From the NCBI RefSeq assembly GCF_027568515.1, contig NZ_JANKZF010000011.1:1-64000 (forward strand): a stretch of DNA of 64,000 bases, given 5' to 3'. The notes below the pieces were generated by a model. The model was not told the origin of the DNA. It was given only the letters and a program-made list of their open reading frames with translations, and made no database searches. The position numbers were made by a program, and so were the translations under genes. Shown piece by piece: positions 50,191-59,520 of this stretch (the first letter of the stretch is position 1; each line of letters begins with the position of its first letter). Source of the stretch: Arthrobacter sp. HY1533 (GTDB lineage Bacteria; Actinomycetota; Actinomycetes; Actinomycetales; Micrococcaceae).

Positions 50191-51372
50191 ATGAGCTCAA
50201 GATTCGAGGCCGTTTGGCGGGCCGTGCAGGAAAAAGTGGATTCGGGGTGGGCACCCGGCATCGTGGCCGGCGTCCGGCACCGGGGCACCACGGAATACTT
50301 CGCAGCGGGGGTGCGGACGCTGGGCGGGCCCGAGCCAATGCAGGCCGGCACACCCTTCCGCATGGCGTCGCTGGGCAAGCCCATGGGCGGCGCGCTGGCC
50401 GTGGCCATGATGGCCGACGGCACCCTGGCCCCCGACGACCCCGCGGACATGTGGCTCCCCGAGCTGGCCTTCCCCCACGTCCTCACCAGCCCGGATGCAC
50501 CCCTGGACAGCACGGTCGCGGCGGAGCACGAGATCACTGTCCGGCAGCTGCTGACCCTGACCCACGGCATGGGCTACATGGACCCGGACACGCCGCTTGC
50601 CCATGCGATGGACGCGGCCGGCCTGTTCCCTGGCGCCCGCCGCCACACGCTGCACCCCGATGAATACATGGCCCGCGTGGGTGGGTTGCCGCTGGCGCAC
50701 CAGCCCGGCACCCGGTGGAGCTACCACGTGGGCAGCGACATCCTCTCGGTCCTGCTGGCCAGGGCCGGGCGGGCCCTGCTGGCCAGGGCCGGGCGGGCCC
50801 CGCTGGGCCAGCTGCTTCAGGAGTACATCGGCACACCCCTGGGACTGTCCGCCACTGCCTTTTACGGCGATCCGGCCGAGCTTCCCACCGCCTATGAACC
50901 AACCTCGGAGGGACTTGCCGTGTTCGATGAACCTTCCGGCCAGTTCTCGCAACAGCCGGAATTTGAGTCCTTCGGCGGCGGCCTGGTGTCCAGCGTTGCG
51001 GACTACCTGACCTTCCTGGCCGCCCTGGCCGACGACTCCCTGCTCCCGGCCGAGCTGCGGGCCGAAATGACCCGGGACCAGCTCACCGAGGCACAGAAAG
51101 GCGGCTCGGAGGAGCTGCTGGGCCCCGGCATGTCGTGGGGCTGGCAGGTTTCCGTGCAAACAGGGGAGGCCGACCCCTGGGGAGCGCCCGGGCGGTTCGG
51201 TTGGATGGGCGGCTCAGGGACCACCGCATTCGTTGACCCGTCCAGGGAGCTCATCGGCGTCCTGTGCACGCAACGGATCATTATGGACGCCTACGACGAC
51301 TTTTCCTGGTTCTGGGGACCCCTCGCGAAGGCAGCGGGGCCCGCCGGCACCCGGGCGGGACAAGCAGGCTAG
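50191..51372 (+). CDS. Serine beta-lactamase-family hydrolase
   Basis: A 393-aa protein of the class-C beta-lactamase/esterase fold. MASLGKP supplies the SxxK nucleophile, TRWSYHVGSD the Tyr of the YxN-like motif (here YHV), and WMGGSGTTAFVDPSRELIGVLCTQ the third motif. No signal peptide is evident, so an esterase, transesterase or D-peptidase in the cytoplasm is more likely than an antibiotic-hydrolysing enzyme. The helix ILSVLLARAGRALLARAGRAPLG contains an exact 24-bp tandem duplication (50751-50798). GGGAG precedes the ATG at 50191. Converges on the PAP2 gene with a 4-nt overlap. Confidence 0.82.
   Translation: MSSRFEAVWRAVQEKVDSGWAPGIVAGVRHRGTTEYFAAGVRTLGGPEPMQAGTPFRMASLGKPMGGALAVAMMADGTLAPDDPADMWLPELAFPHVLTSPDAPLDSTVAAEHEITVRQLLTLTHGMGYMDPDTPLAHAMDAAGLFPGARRHTLHPDEYMARVGGLPLAHQPGTRWSYHVGSDILSVLLARAGRALLARAGRAPLGQLLQEYIGTPLGLSATAFYGDPAELPTAYEPTSEGLAVFDEPSGQFSQQPEFESFGGGLVSSVADYLTFLAALADDSLLPAELRAEMTRDQLTEAQKGGSEELLGPGMSWGWQVSVQTGEADPWGAPGRFGWMGGSGTTAFVDPSRELIGVLCTQRIIMDAYDDFSWFWGPLAKAAGPAGTRAGQAG
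50751..50798 (+). repeat. 24-bp tandem duplication in the hydrolase gene
   Basis: Two identical adjacent 24-bp units (50751-50774 and 50775-50798) encode LLARAGRA twice in frame; the third partial unit diverges. Confidence 0.9.
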
Positions 51373-52271
51373 CGCAAGGTCCGGCGTCGCACGGGAATGG
51401 TCAGCAGGAGCGTTCCGGCCATGGCCAGCACATAGCCGGCCACCACAATCAGGCCCACCCCGGCCAGGAAATAGCTCACGGTGCTCGTGGCGCCGGGGAC
51501 TTGGGCTGCGCGCAGCACCAACGCCCCGGCCAGGCCGGCCAGCAGTGCCATGAATGCGGCCGCGGCCGTCCAGCCGCGTGCCGAGGCCCAGTGCTGGTTG
51601 GCGCCGAGCCACACGTTCCATGACGGGCCCGTGCGCATGACGGCCAGGGCGGCCAGGGCAGTCCAGCACGCCACCACAAAGAATGCGGCAATCACGTCGG
51701 CAGGCCGGTGCCATTGGTTGATCAGCGTGGAAAGTCCGGCCATGATGGCGTAGCTGCCTCCCACAAACGCGGCCGCGGGCCGCCACCGCGGGGAAACCAC
51801 CAGGAACACGGCCGCGGCCGCGCTGGCGGCCAGCGTGCTGTGGCCCGACGGCAGGGAATTCAGGGCAAGCGTGTTCACGCCCAGGTTGGGGCGGTCGGGC
51901 AGGCCCGCCTTGATCAGTTGGGTGGACAGGTTCGCGGCGGCCATGGCGGCGATCGCGATGCCGGCCGCCTTCCACCGCCGGCGGGCCAGCGTGACGAACA
52001 GGACCACAATCGCGGCAATGACCACCGAGGTGACCGGCAGCAGGTCCAGGAGCTGGGCCGTCTGCACGCCGATCCGCTGGCGGGCCACGGCGGCCTCCAC
52101 CAGGGCGGACTCGTCGATGAACTGGCCCGTGGTTGTCTTGACGAAGAACCTGTAGCTCAACAGCAGCCCGGCCAGGCAGATGAACGCCGCCGCGAGGAAG
52201 GGCCAGGCGGCGATGCGCGCGGCGGTGCGGCCGTGCTGGCCTGGGCGGTGGGACGCGGCGTGGGTATTCAT
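51369..52271 (-). CDS. PAP2-family phosphatase, membrane
   Basis: A 300-aa polytopic membrane protein with the three acid-phosphatase motifs: KAGLPDRP (121-128), PSGHS (141-145) and NQWHRPADV (His188). Type-2 phosphatidate phosphatases of this group remove phosphate from phosphatidate, lipid pyrophosphates or undecaprenyl pyrophosphate. Hydrophobic helices flank the motifs. Start ATG 52271. It is divergent from menC with 59 nt between starts; the region holds the menC promoter. Extra C-terminal helices (to residue 290) are not part of the catalytic core. Confidence 0.9.
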   Translation of the reverse strand: MNTHAASHRPGQHGRTAARIAAWPFLAAAFICLAGLLLSYRFFVKTTTGQFIDESALVEAAVARQRIGVQTAQLLDLLPVTSVVIAAIVVLFVTLARRRWKAAGIAIAAMAAANLSTQLIKAGLPDRPNLGVNTLALNSLPSGHSTLAASAAAAVFLVVSPRWRPAAAFVGGSYAIMAGLSTLINQWHRPADVIAAFFVVACWTALAALAVMRTGPSWNVWLGANQHWASARGWTAAAAFMALLAGLAGALVLRAAQVPGATSTVSYFLAGVGLIVVAGYVLAMAGTLLLTIPVRRRTLR

Positions 52272-52318
52272 CGCCTCTAGGTTCCCACAGATTCATGGGA
52301 GGCCGCGGACCGTGGGGC

Positions 52319-52324
52319 TACAGT
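52319..52324 (+). promoter_or_regulatory. -10 box of leaderless promoter (menC)
   Basis: TACAGT ends 6 nt before the ATG at 52331. Confidence 0.5.
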
Positions 52325-52330
52325 GTAGGG

Positions 52331-53305
52331 ATGCAATCGACCCCGCCGCTCGAGCAGCTCCTTGCCTCCGCCCACGTCGTCTCCCTGCCCATGCGCGTGA
52401 AATTCCGGGGTGTGGAGGTCCGCGAGGCCGTGCTCCTGGACGGCCCGGCGGGCTGGGCGGAATTTTCCCCATTCACCGAGTACGACGACGAGGAGTCCTC
52501 CCGCTGGCTGGCCTCGGCCGTGGAGGCCGGCTGGCTTGGGCACCCCGAGGCGGTGCGGTCCTGGATCCCCGTCAACGCCACGCTGCCCGCGGTTTCAGCC
52601 GAGCAGGTTCCGGCCGTGCTGGGCGCCTATGACGGCCTGCACACCGTGAAGATCAAGGTGGCCGAGGCAGGCCAGACGCTCGCAGACGACGCCGCCCGCG
52701 TGGGCGCCGTGCGGAACCTGCTGCCAGATGCCGCGATCCGCGTTGACGCCAACGGCGGCTGGAGCGTGCCCCAGGCCGTGTCGGCACTGCGCATGCTGTC
52801 TGTGTTCGGGCTCGAGTACGCCGAACAGCCCGTGGCCACCATCGCCGAGATGGCGGCCGTCCGCGAAGCCCTGCGCGGATCCGTGCTCATTGCCGCCGAT
52901 GAAAGCGTCCGCAAGGCCACTGACCCACTGGCCGTGGCCCGGGCCGGCGCCGCCGATCTCCTGGTGGTCAAGGCCGCACCCTTGGGCGGGGTTCGCCGGG
53001 CCCTGGAAATCGTGGCCGAGGCCGGCTTGCCCGCCGTGGTCAGCTCCGCCCTGGACACCTCCGTGGGCATCGGCACGGGCCTGGCCCTCGCCGCTGCGCT
53101 GCCGCAGCTGCCCTACGCCTGCGGGCTCGGCACGGTCTCACTTATGGCGGGCGATGTTGCCACGCCGAGCCTGGTGGCCGTGGCCGGCGGCATGGCCGTG
53201 CGCGACGTTGTGGCGGACCCGGAGCTGCTGGCCCACTTTGCCGCCCCGGCCGAGCGGCAGCAATGGTGGCTGGAGCGCATCCGACGCTGCCACGCACTGC
53301 TGTAG
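52331..53305 (+). CDS. menC: o-Succinylbenzoate synthase
   Basis: A 324-aa enolase-superfamily enzyme that dehydrates SHCHC to o-succinylbenzoate in menaquinone synthesis. TVKIKVAEAG supplies the proton-abstracting Lys pair; RVDANGGW, YAEQPV and AADESVRK supply the metal-ligand Asp, Glu and Asp/Glu; LLVVKAAPLGG the second Lys. Length is close to actinobacterial MenC (about 320). The ATG follows TACAGT by 6 nt, with no ribosome-binding site, and menD lies 29 nt downstream with its own -10 box, so the two may be separate transcripts. Confidence 0.92.
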   Translation: MQSTPPLEQLLASAHVVSLPMRVKFRGVEVREAVLLDGPAGWAEFSPFTEYDDEESSRWLASAVEAGWLGHPEAVRSWIPVNATLPAVSAEQVPAVLGAYDGLHTVKIKVAEAGQTLADDAARVGAVRNLLPDAAIRVDANGGWSVPQAVSALRMLSVFGLEYAEQPVATIAEMAAVREALRGSVLIAADESVRKATDPLAVARAGAADLLVVKAAPLGGVRRALEIVAEAGLPAVVSSALDTSVGIGTGLALAAALPQLPYACGLGTVSLMAGDVATPSLVAVAGGMAVRDVVADPELLAHFAAPAERQQWWLERIRRCHALL

Positions 53306-53322
53306 CGGTGCAGCCGGGTGGC

Positions 53323-53328
53323 TAGAGT
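53323..53328 (+). promoter_or_regulatory. -10 box of leaderless promoter (menD)
   Basis: TAGAGT ends 6 nt before the GTG at 53335. Confidence 0.55.
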
Positions 53329-53334
53329 GGTTGG

Positions 53335-55104
53335 GTGACTTTACTTAGCTCCATGGACGCCGCCCGCTACGTTGTCGACGCACTTGAACGCGCCGGCGTG
53401 CGGCAGGTGGTGCTGGCCCCCGGATCCCGCAGCGCGCCCCTTGTCTACGCCCTTGCCGAGGCTGAGGCCGACGGCCGCCTCACCGCACACGTCCGCATTG
53501 ACGAGCGTGTTGCCGGGTTCACGGCCCTGGGCCTGGCCATGGGCTCCGGGCTGCCCGCCGCCGTCGTGACCACCTCCGGCACAGCCGTGGGCAACCTGAT
53601 GCCGGCCGTCATGGAGGCCAACCATGCCGGAACGCCGCTCGTGGTGCTCTCCGCCGACCGGCCCGAGGAACTGCGCGGCACGGGCGCCAACCAGACCACG
53701 GCGCAGCTGGACCTCTTCGGCGACCATGTGCGCTTCGCCACGGACGTGCCCGCCGGCGCCGACCCCACCTCGGCCATTGCCACGGCCCTGAGCGCGGCCC
53801 AGGGCAGGCTCGAGGGCATTCCCGCCGGCCCCGTCCAGGTCAACCTGGCCTTCCGCGAGCCCCTCACCCCGGCGCTGGACGGCTCCGAGTGGGAGCGGCT
53901 GCTGCCCGTGGTGGACTCACCGGCATCCCTGCTGGAAACTGACGACGGCGATGACACGGCCGCCGCGGACAGCGGCCCCGCGTCCGCGGCGGGGGCCAGC
54001 CCCGTGGCGGGCACCGAGGCGGCGATCCTGCTGCCCTCCACAAGCCACCGGACAGTGGTGGTGGCCGGCCACGGCGCAGGCCCGGAGGCCGAGTTCTTTG
54101 CCCGCACACTGGGCCTGCCCCTGCTCGCCGAGCCCTCCTCCAACGCCCGCTTTGGTCCCAATGCGGTGGGCCCCTACAGGCTGCTGTTGGAGCAGTTCGG
54201 CCCCGGCAGCACGCAGCCCATTGAGCGCGTTGTCGTATTTGGCAGGCCCACGCTTTCGCGGCAGGTCAGTGCCCTGCTGGCCCGGACGGAGCTGGAACGG
54301 GCATTGTTCCTGCCCCGCCCCGTGCCGTGGTTTGAGCCGGGCCGGCGCGCGGAGCTGGTGCTGACCCAGTGGGACCAGCTGGTGGGCTTTGCCGGCCAGG
54401 GGCCCGAAGGGTGGCTGGAGGCCTGGCAGCAGGCGGCCGCCACGGCCGAGGCTGCCCTGGAGGCATTCCTGGCTGCGGATGGGGAACAGGCTGCGGGGCT
54501 CAACGGGCCGCAGGTGGCCCGCCTGGTCTGGGCACGGTCGCAGCAGGATTCCGGCAGCAACCTCATGCTGGGTTCCTCCAATCCGGTCCGCGACGCCGAG
54601 CTCGCCGCCCTGCCCACCGCGGCCAACAACATCACTGCGAACGCCAACCGCGGCCTGGCCGGGATCGACGGAACTGTTTCCACGGCCACCGGCCTGGCCC
54701 TGTCCACGGGCAGGCCCACCCGGGCGCTCATGGGCGACCTGACATTCCTGCACGATTCCGGCGCCCTCAATTTGGGGCCCGCCGAGGCCCGGCCACTGCT
54801 GCAGCTGATCGTTCTGAACGACGGCGGCGGCGGCATCTTCTCGGTCCTGGAGCACGGCACCTTGGCGCAGGCACCCAACTACGCGGCCGCCGTCGAACGC
54901 TTCTTTGGCACGCCGCACACGGTGGACCTGGCGGCGCTGGCCGCGGCCCACGGCTGGGCACATTCGGTGGCACGGACCGCGGCGGAACTCGCCGAAGCCC
55001 TCGCCGCGCCGGTGCAAGGCCCCAGCATCATCGAGGTAGCCGCGGCAGGGCGCGACGGCCTGCGGGAAATGCACGCCAAGATCAAGGCAGCCTTAAATAA
55101 GTAA
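53335..55104 (+). CDS. menD: SEPHCHC synthase, menaquinone biosynthesis
   Basis: A 589-aa thiamine-diphosphate enzyme that adds 2-oxoglutarate to isochorismate. Residues 1-190 hold the pyrimidine domain with GVRQVVLAPGSRSAPLVYAL (MenD signature) and HVRIDERVAGFTALGLAMGSG; the C-terminal domain has LMGDLTFLHDSGALN and LIVLNDGGGGIFSVLE with the TPP-binding motif. Starts at GTG 53335 with TAGAGT 6 nt upstream. Ends 3 nt before the palindromic repeat at 55108. Ordered with menC, then after an importer insert with menF and menG. Confidence 0.95.
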   Translation: MTLLSSMDAARYVVDALERAGVRQVVLAPGSRSAPLVYALAEAEADGRLTAHVRIDERVAGFTALGLAMGSGLPAAVVTTSGTAVGNLMPAVMEANHAGTPLVVLSADRPEELRGTGANQTTAQLDLFGDHVRFATDVPAGADPTSAIATALSAAQGRLEGIPAGPVQVNLAFREPLTPALDGSEWERLLPVVDSPASLLETDDGDDTAAADSGPASAAGASPVAGTEAAILLPSTSHRTVVVAGHGAGPEAEFFARTLGLPLLAEPSSNARFGPNAVGPYRLLLEQFGPGSTQPIERVVVFGRPTLSRQVSALLARTELERALFLPRPVPWFEPGRRAELVLTQWDQLVGFAGQGPEGWLEAWQQAAATAEAALEAFLAADGEQAAGLNGPQVARLVWARSQQDSGSNLMLGSSNPVRDAELAALPTAANNITANANRGLAGIDGTVSTATGLALSTGRPTRALMGDLTFLHDSGALNLGPAEARPLLQLIVLNDGGGGIFSVLEHGTLAQAPNYAAAVERFFGTPHTVDLAALAAAHGWAHSVARTAAELAEALAAPVQGPSIIEVAAAGRDGLREMHAKIKAALNK

Positions 55105-55107
55105 CCG

Positions 55108-55151
55108 GGTCTCGACAGGCTCGACCCCCGGTGGTCGAGCCCGTCGAGACC
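55108..55151. repeat. Interspersed palindromic repeat pair
   Basis: An inverted copy (55108-55129, GTCTCGACAGGCTCGACCC) abuts a forward copy (55130-55151, GGTCGAGCCCGTCGAGACC). The pair sits in the 63-nt gap between the convergent menD and importer ATPase genes and would make a long hairpin at both transcripts' ends. Confidence 0.9.
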
Positions 55152-55167
55152 CGGAACGTTCAAGGCG

Positions 55168-55971
55168 CTAGAGGACCCGGCTGAGGAACTCCTTGGTCCG
55201 GTGGTGCTGCGGGTTGGCGATGATCTCGCGCGGCTTGCCGCTTTCCACCACCACGCCGCCGTCCATGAACGTCAGGGTGTCGCCCACCTCGCGGGCAAAG
55301 CCAATCTCGTGGGTCACCACGATCATGGTCATGCCCGACTTGGCCAGGTTCTTCATGACCTCCAGGACGTCGCCCACGAGCTCCGGGTCCAGGGCGGAGG
55401 TGGGCTCATCGAAGAGCATGAGCTCCGGCTCCATGGCCAGGGCGCGGGCAATGGCAACACGCTGCTGCTGCCCGCCGGAGAGCTGGGAGGGGTAGAAGTT
55501 GGCGCGGTCGGACAGGCCAACCATCTCCAGCAGTTCCAGTGCCTTCAGTTTCGCGGCGGCCTTGGACTGCCGCTTGACCTGGGTGGGTGCCTCAATCACG
55601 TTCTGCAGGGCGGTCTTGTGCGGGAACAAGTTGAAGCGCTGGAACACCATGCCGATTTCGCGGCGCTGGGCCGCGATCTGCTTGGTGTTCAAATCGTGCA
55701 GCCTGCCGTTGACGTCCCGGAAGCCGATCAAGTCATCGTGCACATAGATGCGCCCGGCGCTGATGGTTTCCAGGAGGTTGATGCAGCGCAACAGGGTTGA
55801 CTTGCCGGATCCGGAGGGGCCAATGATGACCGAGACCTCCCCGGGCTTGACCTGCATGTCGATGCCGCGCAGCACGTGGTGGTCGCCGAAGAACTTGTGG
55901 ACGCCCTGAATGTCCACCAGGGGCGCTACGCCGGCGGAGGCCGGTACGGGGGCTGGTGCTGTGCTGGTCAT
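55168..55971 (-). CDS. Polar amino-acid ABC importer, ATPase
   Basis: A 267-aa ABC ATPase. [18 protein letters not shown] is the Walker A of the GlnQ/HisP type, [39 protein letters not shown] contains signature and Walker B, and [21 protein letters not shown] the H-loop. It powers the importer with the permease (4-nt overlap) and binding protein genes upstream. The amino acid cannot be read from this subunit. Last gene of the three-gene unit; a repeat follows. Confidence 0.92.
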   Translation of the reverse strand: MTSTAPAPVPASAGVAPLVDIQGVHKFFGDHHVLRGIDMQVKPGEVSVIIGPSGSGKSTLLRCINLLETISAGRIYVHDDLIGFRDVNGRLHDLNTKQIAAQRREIGMVFQRFNLFPHKTALQNVIEAPTQVKRQSKAAAKLKALELLEMVGLSDRANFYPSQLSGGQQQRVAIARALAMEPELMLFDEPTSALDPELVGDVLEVMKNLAKSGMTMIVVTHEIGFAREVGDTLTFMDGGVVVESGKPREIIANPQHHRTKEFLSRVL

Positions 55972-56942
55972 GGCTTTTCGCCTTCCGTGGTTCCGTCGGC
56001 GGTGTCGACCGGTTTGGCGTGGGCAGCCGCGACGGCCGCGGTGGCCTTCACGGGTGCCTTCATGACGTTGTCCACGCCCTTGCCGAAGTGCCGCTCAATG
56101 AAGAACTGGCCCACCATCAAAACCGAGGTGACAACCAGGTACCAGAAGGCGGCAACCATGAGCAGGGGGATGGGCAGGAAGGTCCGGCTGGCCAGCGCGT
56201 TGGTCACGAACGTCAGGTCCAAGGTGAACGGGACGGCCAAAACCAGCGAGGTGGTCTTGAGCATGCCGATCGTCTCATTGCCTGTGGGCGGGATGATGAC
56301 GCGCATGGCCTGCGGCAGGATGATCCGCCACATGACCTTGGAACGCCGCATGCCCAGGGCCTCGGCTGCCTCCATCTGCCCGTTGTCCACGGACTTCAGG
56401 CCGGCCCGGAAGATTTCCGCCAGGTAGGCGGACTCGTTCAGGCCCAGGCCCACAATGGCGGCCACCGTGGCATTGATGACAGTGGCGGTGTCCCAGGAGA
56501 AAAGCTCCGGGCCAAACGGCACGCCAACAATGATCTTCGGGTACAGCGCACCGATGGAACCCCAAAACAGCAGCTGGGTGTAGACAGGGGTGCCGCGGAA
56601 GAACCAAACCCACACCCAGGAAACATACCTGAACAGGGGGTTGTCGGACTGGCGCATGAAGGCCAGCAGGATGGCCAGCACAATGGCGATTGCCATGGCG
56701 CTGACCGTCAGGACCAGGGTCCAGCCAACGCCGCGGATGACGAGCACATCGAACAGGTAGGTCCTGAACGTTCCCCAGTAGAACTTGGGGTTGACGGTCA
56801 TCGACTGGATGGCCAGGGCCAGGACCAGAAGAATTGCGGCGGCACCTACCCAGCGCCACGGGTGCCGGACCGGAACTGCGTCAATCAGTTCCAGCCCGGC
56901 CGCCGAACCCGGCGTGGCCTTGCGGCCAAATGGTCTGGCCAC
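55968..56942 (-). CDS. Polar amino-acid ABC importer, permease
   Basis: A 324-aa His/Glu-type permease. [54 protein letters not shown] is the first part of the BPD_transp_1 domain, and [35 protein letters not shown] the EAA loop with its conserved Gly. A long N-terminal extension (about 50 aa) and a basic C-terminal tail are present. One permease gene serves, so it forms a homodimer. Starts 4 nt after the binding protein. Confidence 0.9.
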   Translation of the reverse strand: MARPFGRKATPGSAAGLELIDAVPVRHPWRWVGAAAILLVLALAIQSMTVNPKFYWGTFRTYLFDVLVIRGVGWTLVLTVSAMAIAIVLAILLAFMRQSDNPLFRYVSWVWVWFFRGTPVYTQLLFWGSIGALYPKIIVGVPFGPELFSWDTATVINATVAAIVGLGLNESAYLAEIFRAGLKSVDNGQMEAAEALGMRRSKVMWRIILPQAMRVIIPPTGNETIGMLKTTSLVLAVPFTLDLTFVTNALASRTFLPIPLLMVAAFWYLVVTSVLMVGQFFIERHFGKGVDNVMKAPVKATAAVAAAHAKPVDTADGTTEGEKP

Positions 56943-56946
56943 TGGC

Positions 56947-57879
56947 TTAGCCGGCCGTCGGGTTCAGCACGGCCTTGGTCAGGGCGCCGTCCGTGTTGTT
57001 CCAGGTGGTGAGGATCTTCGTGTAGGTGCCATCTTCGATGAGCTTGTTCATGACCTTTTCAATGACCTGGGCGAAGGCAACATCGTCCTTGGCGATGGCA
57101 ATGCCCTGCTGCGCTGCATCGTAGGTGCTGCCCAGGGTTTCCAGCTGGCCGTTCGTCTTGGCGAGCGCGTTGTTGATGATGGGGGTGTCGGCGCTCATGG
57201 CATCGATGGTTCCACCGACCAGGCGAGTTGTGACATCGGTCTGGTTCTTGAGGGAGACGATCTCAATGGCGGGCTTGCCGTCGGCCACGCACTTGGCGGA
57301 GCGGTCCTTGACGTCCGGGTCTTCCTCGACGGTGCCCGTCTGGACGCCCACCTTCTTCCCGCACAGGTTCTCCATGGTGATGCCGTTGGGGTTGCCCTTC
57401 TGCACGGCCCACAGCACGCCGGCGTTGAAGTAGCTGACAAAGTTCACGGCCTTGGAACGCTCCGGGTTGATCGTGAAGGAGGAGATGCCCAGGTCGTAGA
57501 CGGTGCCCAGCTTGGGCAGGATCGAGGAGAAGTCAGCGGTCTGGACCTCCGCCTTCTTGCCCAGGGTCGCGGCGATTGCCTTGGCGAAGTCCACGTCGTA
57601 GCCGATGGGCGTCTGGCCGTCCTTGTCCAGGAACTCGGCCGGCTCATAGGAGGTGTCCGAGCCAACCGTGATGGTTGCCTTGTCCTTGACGCTGGCGGGC
57701 AGCAGGGCAATCAAGGCGTCGTCCTTGGCTACCGTGGTGGGATCAAATGCCGCGGGCTGTGATGCGCCCGGGGTGCTGCCGCCACCGTCCTGTGAGGCTG
57801 TTGTGCAGCCGGTCAGTGCCAGTGCTGCAACGGCAAGCACGGCTGCCGCGCGAACGGTCAGCTTGGTTGAGATATGCAT
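56947..57879 (-). CDS. ABC importer solute-binding lipoprotein
   Basis: A 310-aa family-3 (SBP_bac_3) solute-binding protein. The lipobox LALTGC follows a basic N-terminus, so the mature protein is a lipid-anchored surface receptor. KATITVGSDTSYEPAEFLDKDGQTPIGYDVDFAKAIAATLGKKAEVQ is the amino-acid-type fold start, and GVQTGTVEEDPDVK part of the hinge. Ligand probably a polar or basic amino acid. GAGGGACAA precedes the ATG, and a CRP-like palindrome (57951-57964) lies in the promoter region. Confidence 0.92.
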   Translation of the reverse strand: MHISTKLTVRAAAVLAVAALALTGCTTASQDGGGSTPGASQPAAFDPTTVAKDDALIALLPASVKDKATITVGSDTSYEPAEFLDKDGQTPIGYDVDFAKAIAATLGKKAEVQTADFSSILPKLGTVYDLGISSFTINPERSKAVNFVSYFNAGVLWAVQKGNPNGITMENLCGKKVGVQTGTVEEDPDVKDRSAKCVADGKPAIEIVSLKNQTDVTTRLVGGTIDAMSADTPIINNALAKTNGQLETLGSTYDAAQQGIAIAKDDVAFAQVIEKVMNKLIEDGTYTKILTTWNNTDGALTKAVLNPTAG

Positions 57880-57950
57880 GTTTGTCCCTCATGTTGTTCT
57901 GGAGCGCCGTTTCGTGGGGCACTGCTTAAGTGGAACTAGTGTAACCCGGC

Positions 57951-57964
57951 GTGATTTGCATCAC
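57951..57964. promoter_or_regulatory. CRP/GlxR-like binding site
   Basis: GTGATTTGCATCAC has perfect GTGA-N6-TCAC half-sites, the CRP/GlxR consensus. On the minus strand it overlaps the spacer of a predicted promoter whose -10 is TACACT (57943-57938), upstream of the binding-protein gene. A site there would more likely repress than activate. Confidence 0.6.
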
Positions 57965-58056
57965 GGTAAACTGTATTTCACTATTGAACAACTCGGCGAG
58001 TGGGCTGGCAAGAGGGTATTTTGCCGACCTGTCTGGTGGACCGGACAGGAAAACGG

Positions 58057-59406
58057 TTACTGGCGGTCCGCCAGGTTCAGGGCCTGCAGCATGGGCCGGA
58101 ACTTGGCCCACGTCTCGGCCAGTTCGGCCTCCGGGTCGGAAGCCTCCACGATGCCGGCGCCGGCGTAGAGGCGCACCCGGTGCGCATCTTCCAGGACGGC
58201 TCCGCGCAGCGCGATGCCCCACTCGCCGTTGCCGGCTCCGTCCAGCCAGCCCACGGGCCCGGCATAGGGGCCGCGGTCCATTTTCTCCAGTTCCAGGATG
58301 AGCCGCCCGGCATCCTCGCGCGGTGTCCCGCACACCGCCGCGGTGGGGTGCAGGGCCTCAACAAGGGCCAGGGAGGTGGGCAGGTGGCCATTTGAACTGG
58401 CCAGCTGGGCCGTGACGTCCGAGGCCAGGTGCCACACGTTGGGCAGCTCCAGGATGAACGGTTCGGCCGGGAATGAGAGGTCCGTGGCGAAGGGCGCCAA
58501 CTGCCGCGTCAGGGAGCGGACGGCAAAGTCGTGCTCCTGGCGCTGCTTGAGTGAACCGCCCAGCACGGTGTCGGCGAAGCCGGTGGATCCGGCCGGTTCG
58601 TCCTCCCGGTCAAGGGTGCCGGCGAGCACCCTGGCCTGGGCGGTCTGGCCGTCCACCTTGATCAGGATCTCTGGCGTGGCACCCACCAGGCCGCGCACCC
58701 CGTAGGTCCAGCATTCGCTGTAGAGGCCCACCAATCGTTGCAGAATTGAAACCCGCTGCACGGCCTCCGGGAACGTTGCGAGAACGTCGCGGGCCAAAAC
58801 CACCTTTTCCAGGCCGCCGCGGGCAATGGCTGCCACGCCCGCGGCCACGGAGGCCTTCCATTCCTCTTCGGTGAGCGCCCCGGAACGCACGGTGCCCGCG
58901 GAGGGGTGTGCCGGCGTCGAACGCGCAGAAACAGGGGAGCCAATGGCCACTGTCTGCTCCAGCAGGGCCAGGGCGGAACCGGCTGTGGGGATGGTGCCGT
59001 CGAGCGTGAGCTGGGTCAGCCAGGCGGTGCCGTCGGCAAAGCCCACCACGAGGGCCGGGACAATGAGTTCCGAGGGGTGGTCGCTGGTCTTGGAGAAGGC
59101 AAAGGAGCCAAACGCCATGGCCCCCGTGCCGGGCATGCGCACCGAATCCTGCACCACGGCGTCGGCCAGCAGGGACTTCCACCACTGCTCGGCGTCGCTG
59201 AACCGGGACGTGCCGGTGCCCGTGAACGCTGTGATTTCGCCGAAGCCCAGCAGGCCCTCGCCGCGGCGCAGCCAGCACAGGGGGCCTTCGGGGGACCCGG
59301 CGGCCAGGAGCCCGGCGGGCCCGCCCGCGGCGAGCCGCTCCAGCGTGGCCGGATCCAGGGCCAGGGTGAGGGTTCGCAGCGGATGGGTGCCCAGGGAAGC
59401 AGTCAT
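58057..59406 (-). CDS. menF: Isochorismate synthase
   Basis: A 449-aa chorismate-binding enzyme. The C-terminal domain carries the ADC-synthase-fold motifs EKVVLARDVLATFPEAV, LIKVDGQTAQARVLAGTLDR, and LELPNVWHLASDVTAQL; ALHPTAAVCGTPREDAGRLILELEKMDRGPYAGPVGWLDGAGNGEWGIALRGAV contains Mg- and chorismate-binding residues. It converts chorismate to isochorismate, which menD uses. A stretch TAATCT lies 9 nt before the ATG at 59406. Divergent from menG. A salicylate or siderophore role is less likely beside men genes. Confidence 0.92.
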   Translation of the reverse strand: MTASLGTHPLRTLTLALDPATLERLAAGGPAGLLAAGSPEGPLCWLRRGEGLLGFGEITAFTGTGTSRFSDAEQWWKSLLADAVVQDSVRMPGTGAMAFGSFAFSKTSDHPSELIVPALVVGFADGTAWLTQLTLDGTIPTAGSALALLEQTVAIGSPVSARSTPAHPSAGTVRSGALTEEEWKASVAAGVAAIARGGLEKVVLARDVLATFPEAVQRVSILQRLVGLYSECWTYGVRGLVGATPEILIKVDGQTAQARVLAGTLDREDEPAGSTGFADTVLGGSLKQRQEHDFAVRSLTRQLAPFATDLSFPAEPFILELPNVWHLASDVTAQLASSNGHLPTSLALVEALHPTAAVCGTPREDAGRLILELEKMDRGPYAGPVGWLDGAGNGEWGIALRGAVLEDAHRVRLYAGAGIVEASDPEAELAETWAKFRPMLQALNLADRQ

Positions 59407-59520
59407 GATGAGACCAGATTACTCGCCCGGACCCGGCAGTTCGGCGCAGCGCCGGTGTGATGGCCCACAAGTGGCCCGCACCGATGCACGAACCGGGGCA
59501 AAGTTTGAGAGACTAAGGGG

